Below, in pieces: positions 19,987-29,848 of a stretch of DNA of 64,000 bases. The translations under genes were made by a program, and so were the position numbers. The notes beneath the pieces were generated by a model. It worked only from the letters and a program-made list of their open reading frames with translations, made no database searches and was not told where the DNA came from. Position 1 is the stretch's first letter. Each line of letters begins with the position of its first letter. This DNA comes from CAWDDA01 sp963813345 (GTDB lineage: Bacteria > Acidobacteriota > Blastocatellia > RBC074): positions 62,001-126,000 of the forward strand of contig CAWEYR010000024.1 in NCBI GenBank assembly GCA_963813345.1, written 5' to 3'.

Positions 19987-21212
19987 CTATAGATAGCTCA
20001 ACGGAAAGCCATGGTGCCGCTCTTTTAGGTTGCCGTACCAGCGACAGAGCGGATAGAGGATGACAAGGCCGACGAGCCAGCCTGCGTAGGCCACCCACAA
20101 AGGAAATCCGGCATCAGGCGGAGCTTCGGTGACGGATGCGGGAAAATTCAAGAACAGATAACCCGTACCTTTGCCGGTGATATAGCTCAAGAAGACGCCC
20201 ATGCCGTGCGCCAGAAACATCTGTAATACAAAATAGAATAGCGGAACGCGCCCAAATGTAATGAATATCCGGCTCACGAGATTCTTTCCGCGATCATTGT
20301 CAGCCCAGGCTAGAAACAATAGCGCCGGTCCCAGTGTCATCAGCACGAAGAGCAACGAAACTGGATACTTTGTGACGTTGAGAAAAGATAAGACGGTAAC
20401 CACGGCGGTTGGCCCCGGTGTCCAGGGCTGCGGATCTCCGTAGACGATTAATCGCACGAAGCACCACAAAAAGAAGCGTCGACCACAAGTCCGAGCCTGA
20501 ACAGGAATGCGCGGCGTCGATCGCTCGCCCAGCTGTAGACGATGCCAAGCGAATATCCGGCAGCCATGACACCGATCCAAGGTATCAACGGGTAAGCAAC
20601 AAAGAATTTCGCCGCTCCCCCGGAAAAAGGCACGAAACCTGGTTGATGCAGAATCAACCACAACTTCTGTAGCACATCCGGTGGAGGAGCGCCGGCCATT
20701 GCCGTTGCCGGCGGAACTCTGATCCCGTCGAGCAAATTGTGAAGCCCAATCATAGCAATGCCCAACGCGGCGACTGCACGAACAGGCAGATAGATGAGGC
20801 CAGCAAGAACAATCATCGAGACACCGATAACCCAGATTACTTCCGCTAAACCCAAAAAGCTGTATGCGACATTGAAGAGAAGACTGAATCGCACCACGGT
20901 AAACTCGAGCACAATCAACCACAGCCCTCGCGTAATCAGAAATCTTGCGAGCTCTCCACGGCTCTTTCCGCGCATCATCTGCAGGTAAACGCTTGTTCCA
21001 GCGAGAAAGACGAATACCGGCGCGCAAAAATGAGTAACCCAGCGCGTGAGAAAAAGGATTGCATTTGTTTTCGACAAATCAGTTGGACTGAAACGAAGTG
21101 CGTCAGCGTGCAGATATTCGCGCGTATGGTCAAGCAACATGATGACCATCACCACCCCGCGAAGCAGATCGACGGCGTTGATGCGTATAGTTTCTTTCTC
21201 TTGCATCTTCAT
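19987..21212 (-). CDS. DUF1624/HGSNAT-like multi-pass membrane protein, frameshifted
   Basis: About 400 residues when joined across shifts near 20450-20500. The start region reads RINAVDLLRGVVMVIMLLDH with HTREYLHAD, the motif of the DUF1624/heparan-alpha-glucosaminide N-acetyltransferase-like family. About ten hydrophobic helices follow, ending LWVAYAGWLVGLVILYPLCR with a basic tail. These proteins are thought to move acyl groups across the inner membrane onto periplasmic sugars. The Met at 21212 is chosen because the family motif begins soon after it; an upstream extension is repeat-like. It is transcribed towards iorB. Confidence 0.75.
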
Positions 21213-21286
21213 TGCCCTGCGAGCGCCTGAAGCCGCCTGGAGTGCCAGGCTGAAGCTTGGCACACGCTGTTTCGCAGCGTATCGCC

Positions 21287-21435
21287 GGCTCCGGAGAGCC
21301 AAATGTTTATATTCAGACCGCTAGATGGACGTGAGCTCCGGAGGAGCGGCATCACACACGCGAAAGATGATGCCGCTCCTCCGGATCGTCACTCTTTTTC
21401 GATTGTGACTATAAACATTTGGCTCCTCCGGAGCC
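21287..21435. repeat. Nested palindromic element, AAATGTTTATA family
   Basis: Outer arms 21287-21311 (ggctccggagagccaaatgt...) and 21410-21435 pair imperfectly. Inner arms 21337-21354 (tccggaggagcggcatca) and 21368-21385 are exact reverse complements. The whole unit can fold as one long hairpin with an interrupted stem. Confidence 0.8.
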
Positions 21436-21510
21436 GAGAAAAATGTCAATCGACATTTGCTGAGAGCCCTTCCTCCGGCTACAAGGTCTCGCACGCGACC
21501 GACTGTGCCA

Positions 21511-21592
21511 GTGTCAGTAGCCCGACCGTGAGGGAGGGCTAGCGACACACAAGCGCACCGAAAGCCCTCCCTCACGGTCGGGCTACTGACAC
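21511..21592. repeat. Palindromic element with perfect 30-bp arms
   Basis: The arms 21511-21540 (gtgtcagtagcccgaccgtg...) and 21563-21592 are exact 30-base reverse complements around a 22-base loop. It is a different family from the other palindromes here. It stands between the nested element at 21287 and a truncated gene remnant. Confidence 0.88.
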
Positions 21593-21682
21593 GTATGCTG
21601 GCGCGGGAGGCTTCAGCATCGCGCTCCCTGGAGAGAGGCGCACTCCACAAATCTTGCTCCACTGGTACGACCCTCGTTAGAA

Positions 21683-21910
21683 TAACCGTGTCGCAAACAG
21701 GATGACGAATCGTGGCAAAAATGGGACAACGGTGGATGGTCGAATGTCGAACGGCCCGCAGCAACGACGCGCGACCGGGCAGCTCGGTCGGAGGGCGCCA
21801 AAAGGACGCAGGACAACATGAATTACAGGAGTGGCGGAATGAACCGGTCAAGCTCCGGAAGCTTTCGCATGGGCGGCGGAGGCCGGATGGGAGGAGGTGG
21901 GCGACGTTGA
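21683..21910 (+). pseudogene. 3' remnant of a Trp/Gly-rich protein gene
   Basis: One open frame reads KQDDESWQKWDNGGWSNVER, then a basic stretch, and ends RMGGGGRMGGGGRR. The SWQKWDNGGW block and Gly/Arg-rich end are what one sees at the end of larger exported proteins. No start or upstream domain is present; palindromic elements lie directly to the left and an in-frame stop precedes it. It is probably a leftover end of a gene cut by repeat insertion or deletion. The TGA overlaps the TTG start proposed for the next gene. Confidence 0.4.
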
Positions 21911-22603
21911 CGGCCAATCGTCGCAGACCAATGACGCTGAGGTTGGCAAGTCCAACTGTTCTTCGTTTGCTGCTTTGTCTGCTGGTGATCCCCTCGATCG
22001 CCCTCTCTGTTCCGGGCCAGCAGCTTGAATCGACAGCCGCAAGGCTGACGGAACGAATGAAGAACGATCTCGGTCTAAGCGCGGACCAGGTTCCGAAAGT
22101 TGAGGCTGTAAACCGTCGCTGACAAGCGCACTCCAAAAGCTCGTTGCGACGCCGCGCACTAGGAGCTCACCGGAGAGGATCAGGTGTTCGCCGGAATGCA
22201 CTGACAGCAATCAACAACCGCGAAACTAAGCTCGAACAGATCCTCACGCAGCCACAATGGCAGAAACATAACGCGAATTCTGTTGCGCGTCTCGCGGAGA
22301 TCGAAACTGCGATAATGAGACTTGCAACTCAAGCTGACGGACAATCAACTGCCACAAGTCGAACAGGCCAACTTCGAAGCATGCCGTAAGATGCAGGCTG
22401 TCATCTCAAGTGTCGGAAAGAATGAAAGCGCGACGGGGCGTGAGAAGCTCAAAAGTGTCAAAACGCTCGAAACCATCAATGCTGAACACGATCGCAATCT
22501 CGAGAAGATACTGAGTCCCGAACAGTGGAAGAACTTTCTCCAGTGGCGAGGTGCGATCAGGGAGCTCGCGAAAGAGAAGATCGGGGAGCGAGGGAGCAGG
22601 TGA
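21907..22603 (+). pseudogene. LTXXQ/Spy-like exported protein with internal duplication, frameshifted
   Basis: A signal segment (LRLLLCLLVIPSIALSVPGQ) is followed by two similar units. Unit one reads NDLGLSADQVPKVEAVN and later LEQILTQPQWQKHN. Unit two reads LKLTDNQLPQVEQAN and later LEKILSPEQWKNFLQW. Each unit combines an LTxxQ-type helix with a repeated L-x-x-ILxxxQW helix, as in Spy/CpxP-like periplasmic proteins. The pieces lie in three frames, with breaks near 22120 and 22320. The stop (22601-22603) overlaps the GTG start of the CoA-transferase gene. Such proteins act as periplasmic chaperones or stress sensors in known cases. Confidence 0.55.
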
Positions 22604-23769
22604 CCGGGCCACTAAATGGGATCCGCATAGTCGAGTTTGCCGGGATCGGCCCGGCTCCTTTCTGCGGCATGATGCTCGCAGACATGGGTGCTGACGTAAT
22701 CCGTGTGGACCGTCCTCCGGGCATCTCAGGGAATCGGTCCAGGAATCACAGATTCGATGTGCTCGCGCGGGGCCGCCAATCGATCGCACTTGATCTCAAG
22801 AAGGCTGGGGCGCGGGACATCGCACTTCGCCTTGCGGAAAGTGCCGACGCGCTTATTGAAGGTCTTCGTCCGGGCGTGATGGAACGACTCGGTCTCGGAC
22901 CGGATGTCTGCCTCGAGCTCAACCCGAGACTTATATATGGCCGTATGACCGGTTGGGGACAATACGGTCCTCTCGCGCACGCAGCCGGTCATGACCTCAA
23001 CTACATTGCATTGTCAGGTGTGCTCCACTCGATTGGGCTTACGAGCGAGCCGCCCGTTCCACCACTCAATCTGGTTGGTGATTTTGGTGGAGGAGGAATG
23101 ATCCTCGCCTTCGGAGTTGTGTGCGGTATTCTTGAAGCACAACGGTCGGGGAAAGGTCAGGTTGTAGACGCTGCGATGACCGATGGCTCTGCCGCGTTGA
23201 TGGCGGGTATTTATGGTTTGAAACAGTCCGGACGCTGGACAAACCAGCGTGGCAGAAACTTCCTCGATGGAGGAGCCCACTTCTACAGTTGTTACGAATG
23301 CGCCGACGGCAAATACGTAGCGATTGGCGCAATTGAACCTCAGTTTTACAGAATTCTGCTGGATAAGTGCGGGTTAGGCGACGGAGATGCCGGCAAACAA
23401 TGGGACGAGGCGAACTGGCCACAGCTCAAAGATAGGCTGGCTTCTCTTTTCAAACAGAAAACCCGCGAGGAATGGTGCGAGATTCTTGAAGGCACGGATG
23501 CGTGTTTTGCTCCAGTACTCGATCTGGATGAAGCACCCGAGCATCCTCACAACAGGGAACGGAAGACTTTCGTGACTCTCGATGGAATAGTGCAGCCCGC
23601 ACCAGCGCCTCGCCTCAGTCGGACTCCCCCCAACATCAGATCGATCGCCCGCGAACCAGGAGCGGACAGCGAGCAGATATTGCTTAGACTCGGCCTCTCA
23701 TCTGACGAGATAACGAAGCACAGGGCTGATGGAAGCGTTTATTTTTGTGATGAACCTTCATCGCTGTGA
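22600..23769 (+). CDS. CaiB/BaiF family CoA-transferase (alpha-methylacyl-CoA racemase-like)
   Basis: A 389-residue class III CoA-transferase family member. The start block IRIVEFAGIGPAPFCGMMLA and then DMGADVIRVDRP is typical. HAAGHDLNYIALSG contains the His-Asp region and DFGGGG the next catalytic Asp of the alpha-methylacyl-CoA racemase subgroup, which it resembles most. That enzyme inverts 2-methylacyl-CoA so that branched chains can enter beta-oxidation. The GTG at 22600 is chosen because the conserved N-terminus begins there; a longer frame upstream belongs to the previous gene. It overlaps the previous stop by four bases. Confidence 0.85.
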   Translation: MTGPLNGIRIVEFAGIGPAPFCGMMLADMGADVIRVDRPPGISGNRSRNHRFDVLARGRQSIALDLKKAGARDIALRLAESADALIEGLRPGVMERLGLGPDVCLELNPRLIYGRMTGWGQYGPLAHAAGHDLNYIALSGVLHSIGLTSEPPVPPLNLVGDFGGGGMILAFGVVCGILEAQRSGKGQVVDAAMTDGSAALMAGIYGLKQSGRWTNQRGRNFLDGGAHFYSCYECADGKYVAIGAIEPQFYRILLDKCGLGDGDAGKQWDEANWPQLKDRLASLFKQKTREEWCEILEGTDACFAPVLDLDEAPEHPHNRERKTFVTLDGIVQPAPAPRLSRTPPNIRSIAREPGADSEQILLRLGLSSDEITKHRADGSVYFCDEPSSL

Positions 23770-23793
23770 TGCGCTTTTGCTCCGGGCTACATG

Positions 23794-25029
23794 CTAATAG
23801 ATGATCGTGAATCCTGCTCCTCGAGACGCGACTACCGCCGGAAGGCTCCATACAGGAACACCTTCAGCGGCTCCTTTTTCTCCAATTGGCTTACCGTGCC
23901 TGTCAAATACTTGCCAGGCTAAACTGCCACCTCTTTTCCAACCCATGCCTTCAGTCCAAACCAGGACTATATCGCCTTCCGTACTTACGGCGATGGCCGG
24001 GTGTTTTCGGCCCTTTCCCAAACCGGGAGCAGAAACTCGATTGGCCGTTTCCGAGTGGGTGGGATTGACAGTCCTGAAGTAAACCTGTCCGGCAGTCTCC
24101 CAAGCCGCAGTAACGCCAGAGGGACCCTCTCGCAACATGGCCGTGCTCATCGGGCACACATCGAGTTTCCACTGATCGAGACGGGCGCTGCTGAAGCTTT
24201 GTCCTTTGTTGCTGGAAGTCAGCAGATACATATCCCGGTTAACGAAGTTGGCCGCCGCACGGTAGAGGAGATAAAGTGCCCCGTTACTATCTGCGAAAGC
24301 GCGCATACCACAACAACCGCATGCGCCCGTGGGCTCGCCATTTACTGCTGTTTCTCGAGCGAACGTCCGGCCTTCGTCCGACGATCGAGTGAGCCACACA
24401 CGTCGGTTAGCCTCGCCTGGCTTGGAGCCGCGGCCGTGCCAGGCAACAAATACATTGCCTTCCGAGTCGGCTGCCACCGATCCACCACCGTCAAGCCCGG
24501 TGGCGAATTGCATGATGTTGCGCTGAGGTTCAAATGCGGTCTTGTCGTCGTTCAAGCGGGTATAGAGCATCGGGCTTGCGCCGGCCGGGCCCTTCGGCTG
24601 CGAGCTCTTCGATCCCATCCACGCAACATGAACGCGCCCACCTTTCCCGACAGCAAGGTGTGCGCCACGAATGTTCCCCAACGCGATCACACTGCCAGGA
24701 TGACTGTTGATCCGGAGAGGACTGGAAAATGTATCCTCACCTGGCTTCCTCTGCACATAGAAGCAGTCGCCACCGGCCGCCTCGCCACTGAAGTAGATCA
24801 GATGAAGCACTCCGTCGGAATCCATTACCGCCTGCGGCTGAAGACCGCCGTTAGGAGTCCTGACAACGGTTACCTTCGTACGCTCATCCCTTTCACGCGC
24901 CGAGGCTCCACTACCGTCGAGTGCCCATTCAGGCCATCCGGAACCACCAACGAGAACGCCCGCGAGAGTCAGGGCGACAGCAAAGCTTCGAATCCGCATT
25001 CTTGTGGCTATGTGCATAGTGCTCATCAT
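23794..25029 (-). CDS. Secreted BNR-repeat (sialidase-like propeller) protein
   Basis: A 411-residue exported protein with a signal segment (SFAVALTLAGVLVGGSGW). The body is a beta-propeller with repeated Asp-box-like turns, the clearest being SSDEGRTFARE, plus variants such as SSNKGQSFSSAR. A Cys-rich loop GACGCCGMRAF is unusual. Propellers of this type include sialidases, but the full sialidase set of arginines and the FRIP motif are not visible, so enzyme activity is doubtful. Its start lies three bases after the stop of the CadC-like gene, so the two form one unit. Confidence 0.8.
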   Translation of the reverse strand: MMSTMHIATRMRIRSFAVALTLAGVLVGGSGWPEWALDGSGASARERDERTKVTVVRTPNGGLQPQAVMDSDGVLHLIYFSGEAAGGDCFYVQRKPGEDTFSSPLRINSHPGSVIALGNIRGAHLAVGKGGRVHVAWMGSKSSQPKGPAGASPMLYTRLNDDKTAFEPQRNIMQFATGLDGGGSVAADSEGNVFVAWHGRGSKPGEANRRVWLTRSSDEGRTFARETAVNGEPTGACGCCGMRAFADSNGALYLLYRAAANFVNRDMYLLTSSNKGQSFSSARLDQWKLDVCPMSTAMLREGPSGVTAAWETAGQVYFRTVNPTHSETANRVSAPGLGKGRKHPAIAVSTEGDIVLVWTEGMGWKRGGSLAWQVFDRHGKPIGEKGAAEGVPVWSLPAVVASRGAGFTIIY

Positions 25030-25032
25030 GCC

Positions 25033-27016
25033 TCACGGTGCGAGTCTCATGCGACGGAGCAATTCTTTGAACCGATGTTCTGATCGAAGACCCTCCCAGA
25101 CCGGATCTACCTTGAGAAAGATGAGCGACATGTTGCGATCCTCGTAGGCCCTCTCAAGCCAGGCCAGCGCCTGATCCTTTTGGCCGAGACGAGTGTAAAT
25201 CTCGGCTAAGATGACCGCTTGGACAGGCTTTCGCCTGGCCTCGGCCAGCGACAGGTCGAGTCGCTTTTGCCAATAGCCTCGCCATCCAGAGACGACATAC
25301 GCTTGCTTGAGAGCATTGACCTCTTGCTCGTTCCTGCCCGAACGTGTCTCCTTGTCAAGATACTCCTTGATGGCCTGGTCATACATCCCTTTCCTTTCGT
25401 AGCTCGGCCCCAAATCGAGATTACCCTGGCCAGGGAAGAATTCACGCGCTTTGTTGTACTGCTCGATTGCTTGATCGTATCGTCCCATCAGGAAGTAATC
25501 TCGACCCAACATCGCACCGATGCGAGACGACAGCGGATCTATCTCCAACGCTTTTTTCCTTTGAGCAAGGGCCTCCTCGAACCTGCCCATAGCCATTAAC
25601 AATCCGGCATTGAGATGGTGGGCCAACTGCTCGTTCGGCTTCAGCTCAACCGCCCTCTTGAATTCCCCTTCAGCTCCCTCCCACTCCCAGTCGATGAACA
25701 TCTTTAGCTCGCCAAGCGAGGTATGAGCTTCCGCCAGCGTTTCGTCCAGTTGTAAGGCCCTGGTTACCAGTGGTCTCATCCTGGACTCGGCCTCTCGGAG
25801 AGGCATATACCCTAGATATGCGAGCGGCGAATAGGAGGACGCCTGTCCGCTATAAGCGAGGGCATAACCCGGCGCTAGATCGGCCGCCTTCTCAAAAAAG
25901 TCTATACTCTTCTTCAGACTCTCCTCGGTCAGTTGATCTCGAAAGAAGACGCCCTGGATATAGAGCTGATACGCCTCGGAATTCTCGGTATAGCGCTTCG
26001 CCAGGTGTTTCCTCTCCTCACCTGTCAGCTCGAGCGCGAGCGCCTTGACCACTCTCTCTGAGATGGAATCCTGGACTGCGAAAATGTCCATGAAATACTC
26101 ATCGCACTGGTAGGCCCAGAGCGGCGCGCCATCCCGGACGTCCATCAGCCGCACCGTCACGCGTAGTCTGTTGCCTGACCTCTGTATACTTCCTTCAAGC
26201 ACAGCGTCCACTCTCTGTTCGCGGCCCGCAGCCAGCGCATCCTGATCGGGTGCAACATAGCCCCTGATAGCGCTTGTCGGGCGAACGATGACCTGCCTCA
26301 AGCCGCTGAGCTTCGTGATCAACGTGTCGGCCATCCCGAGCCCGAGGTACTCGTCGCTGCCGTCTTTAGCCAACGGCTTGAATGGAAGCACCGCGATCGA
26401 GCGCACCTGCGGCTTCAACCCAGCCTGCTTTTTTCCGGCTGACAATTGAAGGTAGAAGAGCGCAACAGCCAGTCCGATTAGTGGAAGCCAAACGCCAGAG
26501 CCTTTCGGCTGAGTAAACGGCGGTACCACAGCACGCCGATAGAGTCTGGCCGGGCAACGGCGCCTGCTATCTCTCGCGATCCTCCTACTTCAGTCGAGTG
26601 CTCGGTGGTCTCTTCGATGACGACCTTGACGCCTTCGACCTGCTCTGAGAAGACCGCACTCGGCATATGCCGCAGCGTGCCAAATGACTTCAGCGTCGAA
26701 GATATAGCCGCGCCGGGCAACAGTTTTAACAAGGCGCTGCTGCTCGTCTCCGAGTGCCCTCCGAACGTCCCGAAGGCACTGCACAAGCGAGTCGTCGGTG
26801 ACGAAGGTCTCGGGCCAGACCGCTTGCATGAGCTCCTCTTTGCTGACTAACCGGTTGTTATGTTCGACCAGGTAGACGAGCGTCTCAACGATAGGCCGAA
26901 GCTTGACCTCCCGGCCCGCTTGCACCAGGCAGGCACGCATCAAGTCGAGAGTGAAGTCATTGAAGGAATAGACCGGCGTAGGAACCGCTGATCTTGCTCA
27001 GCTCGGAGTGGCTCAT
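25033..27016 (-). CDS. CadC-like regulator: winged helix, membrane segment, TPR domain; frameshifted
   Basis: One protein of about 655 residues read across several shifts. The N-terminal OmpR/PhoB-type winged helix has RLVSKEELMQAVWPETFVTD and LVQCLRDVRRALGDEQQ, ending RGYIF. A linker is followed by one transmembrane helix (GVWLPLIGLAVALFYLQL). After it comes a FlgO-like alpha/beta domain (SIAVLPFKPLAKDGSDEYLG) and tetratricopeptide repeats to the end. Breaks lie near 26975, 26640 and 26520. The start at 27016 is inferred from MSHSELSKISGSY with GAGGGGG upstream, and the frame then resumes in FNDFTLDLMRACLVQAG. Such one-component regulators sense outside the membrane and bind DNA inside. It heads a two-gene unit with the propeller protein. 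Confidence 0.8.
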
Positions 27017-27030
27017 GCCCCCTCTCTTTC

Positions 27031-27063
27031 GGTGATCTTTCAGTGATCTTTCAGCGACCTTTC
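27031..27063. promoter_or_regulatory. Three tandem 11-bp direct repeats upstream of CadC-like gene
   Basis: The units ggtgatctttc, agtgatctttc and agcgacctttc follow each other without a gap, 15 bases before the start codon of the winged-helix regulator. Eleven-base direct repeats in one helical phase are the layout bound by PhoB/OmpR-type winged helices, so this may be an autoregulatory site. Confidence 0.5.
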
Positions 27064-27186
27064 GTTACTTACCCAACGCTCCTCGGCTAGTTTTCGGGTC
27101 GTTAGCGAACAATCAATCCGGCGTGCAACCAGGCCAGATTATATGACAGGGCAACGCTTAAGGATATTCCTTGAAAGGAGCCGCAT

Positions 27187-27399
27187 ATGAGGACACAAAG
27201 GCGGATCGAAATCACGGCGTTCCGCCGCACCACGATTCTATTCAACGGACAAGATTTGATCCGTCAGGCCTGCGGCAAGCGCAACCAAATGAAGAAATGT
27301 GGCCGCGTTGGTTTGTCTTTGTCGCGGCGTGTTTCAAAACCGGTCTTGAACGTGTTCGAGGTAACAGCAACAAGGAGAGAAAGCCAAATCATGAAGTAG
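27187..27399 (+). CDS. Small basic protein
   Basis: A 70-residue Arg-rich protein beginning MRTQRRIEITAFRRTTI. It is supported by a strong ribosome site (AAGGAG, seven bases before the ATG). It is transcribed away from the CadC-like gene, with the tandem 11-base repeats between them. An overlapping longer frame from 27171 lacks such a site and is less likely. I recognise no domain. Function unknown. Confidence 0.45.
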   Translation: MRTQRRIEITAFRRTTILFNGQDLIRQACGKRNQMKKCGRVGLSLSRRVSKPVLNVFEVTATRRESQIMK

Positions 27400-27540
27400 T
27401 CCGCGACCCCAAGCCAGGCAGTTTTCACCCTTTGGGCAATTCAATAGAACGGCAGAGTTTTCAGCAGATCGTGGGCTGACATCCCGAGCTCTCCGTCATC
27501 AACTGAAACTCGATTTCGAATCACACTAAAGGAGATAGTA

Positions 27541-28234
27541 TGAAGAAAGTACTTTACCTGGTATTCATTTCAACAGTGTTCGTAGGAGTAATCAGCCTAA
27601 CTTCCGTCGTCGTGCCACGTAGTGGCGCGGCTTCGGGAACAATGACCGGCATTGGCAAAGGCGCAATGAGGGATATTCCTACGAAAGCCGATTCTCGACG
27701 CCATCAGCCGCGATAAGACCTACACGTGGGACGTGGCCATCGATGCTCGTACGTGGAGGCTCGACACCAGACTACAGCCCTGACAATGACCAGAATCCTT
27801 TTGATCCCTTCGACCCAGCCAAGCTCATTCAGGTCAAGCGCGGCAATACCTTCATCGTCGACGGCAAGATCAATCCCGGGCCGGACCATTCCGCCTGGCG
27901 GCGATTTCGACAAACCCTAGCCACTGCGGGCCGGACTTCACCCGGCAGTATTGGCAAATGGACTTGCCGCGGTGTCTTCAATTTCGATTTCAGCGAGATT
28001 GCAAATGGGGCTGCTCCGCACGTCTTCACCACTCAAACCTTCCAGTTCGACTACTACGATGCTCTGTGGACCGATGGTGCCGAGGGTGGAGTAACGACCG
28101 TGCGAGCAGTAACCGGCGGCACCGGCAGTTTTGCAGACGCCCGGCGCCAGGTAACGCAGGAGACGCTTGGCATCAACCAGGCAGGTGCCAGCCGACTCTT
28201 TAACCTGCGCATTACATTCAAACTCAAAAAGTAA
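27541..28234 (+). CDS. Secreted beta-barrel-like protein (allene-oxide-cyclase/dirigent-like), frameshifted
   Basis: About 230 residues when joined. A signal peptide starts at 27541 (KKVLYLVFISTVFVGVISL). Near 27690 the frame changes, and a piece including SRDKTYTWDVAIDARTW leads into the frame from about 27743. The C-terminal block reads TVRAVTGGTGSFADARRQVT followed by a final strand RLFNLRITFKLKK. The GGTGxFxDAR pattern resembles the allene oxide cyclase/dirigent barrel. No catalytic claim can be made. GGAGATAGT lies before the start codon. Confidence 0.55.
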
Positions 28235-28267
28235 TGCCCGCACCGAACTCCCTGAGGACTCGTAGTG

Positions 28268-28297
28268 GGTAGGGGCGGGCGTTAGCCGGCCCCTACC
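28268..28297. terminator. Stable GC-rich hairpin after secreted protein gene
   Basis: The arms ggtaggggcgggc and gccggcccctacc pair in 12 of 13 positions around a four-base loop (gtta), 34 bases after the preceding stop. There is no T-run, so it is either a factor-assisted terminator, an mRNA end protector or another palindromic repeat. Confidence 0.5.
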
Positions 28298-28431
28298 TTC
28301 GACCCGTGGCGAGCCAACTCCAGCGCCAATGCCACCGCCGATGATCCGTGAGCCGGCCTGGCTTCGCCCGACCACCAATGCTTTCCTCGACTTCATCCGT
28401 TCCTTTAAGATTAGGATGAAGGGAGGCTGTT

Positions 28432-28542
28432 ATGGATTTCGAAGCGTTTTCGTTTGGTTATCTGGTGGGACTGGTGGGTGATGTGAAGCAACTCAATGTC
28501 GCACAAGCGGTCCTGGCTGCTTCTGTCAAAGGCAGCAGTTAA
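28432..28542 (+). CDS. Possible 36-residue small protein
   Basis: An ATG at 28432 preceded by GGGAGG begins a 36-codon frame: MDFEAFSFGYLVGLVGDVKQ, then a short Ala/Ser-rich tail, ending at TAA. It has no hydrophobic run long enough for a membrane span. It has no recognised family. The ribosome site is the main support. Confidence 0.35.
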   Translation: MDFEAFSFGYLVGLVGDVKQLNVAQAVLAASVKGSS

Positions 28543-28845
28543 TCCCTCGGTCAGACGCGAGCAATATACAATCCTTAGATAACCAGTCCGCTGCGCTTTT
28601 CCGCGCTTTCTGAAACACCGAAGGCGCGTCTCTTAGTAATCCAGCCAGACCTGGAGCCCGAATTCCCTCGCTTTCAAATGGTCGAGCGCCGTCGCCAATA
28701 CAGTACCAATCAAAGGTGAAATCGTGACCACAGGTATCTCGAAAAGATATGAGAAGTGCTGGTGCCCGCTGTGGCGCCTGCATTTTTTTCGCTAACCTTT
28801 GAAGATTCTCTCGGCCACAAGGATATATGTAAGTGAGAGACAACA

Positions 28846-29376
28846 ATGGATGATTTGCGGTCGATACAAAAACGCGGGGCAGGCGATTGGGAAGCCTTTC
28901 GTTACCTGGTCGAGAAATACCAGGCGCGAGCGGTCGGCCACGCGCTGGCGATCGTCGGCAACCGCGAAGACGCATTGGACGCGGTTCAGGAGGCGTTCCT
29001 CGACGCGTTTCAGGCTCTCGGCGGGTTTGATGAAGAGCGCCCTTTTTATCCCTGGCTCTATGCGATTCTCAGAAACCGCTGCTTCAAGCTGCTGGCCAGC
29101 CGCAAACGGCTCGAGGCGATCAGCCTGGAGCAACCGGAAGTTGACGGCACAGATTCTGGCCCCGACGAACAACCTGCCACACGAAGAACGGCTGTCGCTG
29201 GAACAGGCTCTTCTCGCGTTGTCGCCTGATGACAGGGAGTTAGTCACCCTGAAACATCTTGACGGTCTCACTTATCGAGAACTGGCGGAGATGCTCGGGA
29301 TTGCTGAAGGAACGTGATGAGCCGGCTTTATTACGCCCGCCAACGTTTGCGAGAGCGTCTTGCCCTCGCTCGCTGA
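28846..29376 (+). CDS. ECF-family RNA polymerase sigma factor, frameshifted
   Basis: About 175 residues when joined across breaks near 29150 and 29317. Region 2 is clear: AFRYLVEKYQARAVGHALAI, EDALDAVQEAFLDAFQALGG, then FYPWLYAILRNRCFKLL. Region 4 follows in the next frame: LLALSPDDRELVTLKHLDGL and TYRELAEMLGIAEGT. The second shift adds the recognition-helix end MSRLYYARQRLRERLALAR. It is followed 22 bases later by a zinc-finger anti-sigma gene, so it is an ECF sigma factor held by a membrane anti-sigma. A taaccttt sequence at 28793-28800 resembles an ECF -35 element and may mark autoregulation. Confidence 0.8.
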
Positions 29377-29398
29377 CGGATTGGAAGAGAAGGAAAGT

Positions 29399-29809
29399 AT
29401 GAATCAAGTGAGTTGCGAAAGTATTTGTCTTGCGGCGATGGCGATAGCGGACGGCGAAAGGCCGCCGATCCCGGCGCCCGACATCGAGTTTCATCTGTCG
29501 CAATGCGCCCGCTGCCGGAGCGAAGTCGAGCAGTTGAAATCCGTCATTGACCTGCTCAATATGCAACATCGCCGTGAGCGAACCGAGAGCGTCTGGGATG
29601 GTGTTGCCGAAACCTTGAAGCGGAGAAGCGAAACGCGAACGACTTCGGATCACTGGCACTGGTTTCTGCTGCTGGGATTGTTTCTCGCCGGTTGCCGGGT
29701 CGTTATTGCGGTCTTGAATTTGGGACCTACCGTATGGACCAAACTTGTGCCGCTGCTGCTTGCCATCGCCGTCTTCGGTTTTACTTCGGGAAAACCCCTT
29801 CAAGGTTAA
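29399..29809 (+). CDS. Membrane anti-sigma factor with zinc-binding motif
   Basis: A 136-residue protein. The N-terminal zinc-type anti-sigma motif is FHLSQCARCRSEV (His-x3-Cys-x2-Cys), with an earlier Cys in MNQVSCESICL. Two hydrophobic helices follow (WFLLLGLFLAGCRVVIAVL and LVPLLLAIAVFGF), placing the C-terminal half in the inner membrane. The ATG at 29399 is preceded by AAGGAAAG. Its position directly after the sigma gene supports the role of binding and holding it. Confidence 0.8.
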   Translation: MNQVSCESICLAAMAIADGERPPIPAPDIEFHLSQCARCRSEVEQLKSVIDLLNMQHRRERTESVWDGVAETLKRRSETRTTSDHWHWFLLLGLFLAGCRVVIAVLNLGPTVWTKLVPLLLAIAVFGFTSGKPLQG

Positions 29810-29848
29810 CCCCCGACTCCAATTACAAAATTCATTGCGAGGTGACTT

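Noticed and set aside
21287..21592. Insertion sequence ends
   Set aside because: Palindromes are present, but there is no transposase frame and no target duplication visible.
24001..25083. A 360-codon open frame on the plus strand opposite the propeller gene
   Set aside because: The minus-strand protein has signal peptide and propeller motifs; the plus frame shows neither a start signal nor a domain.
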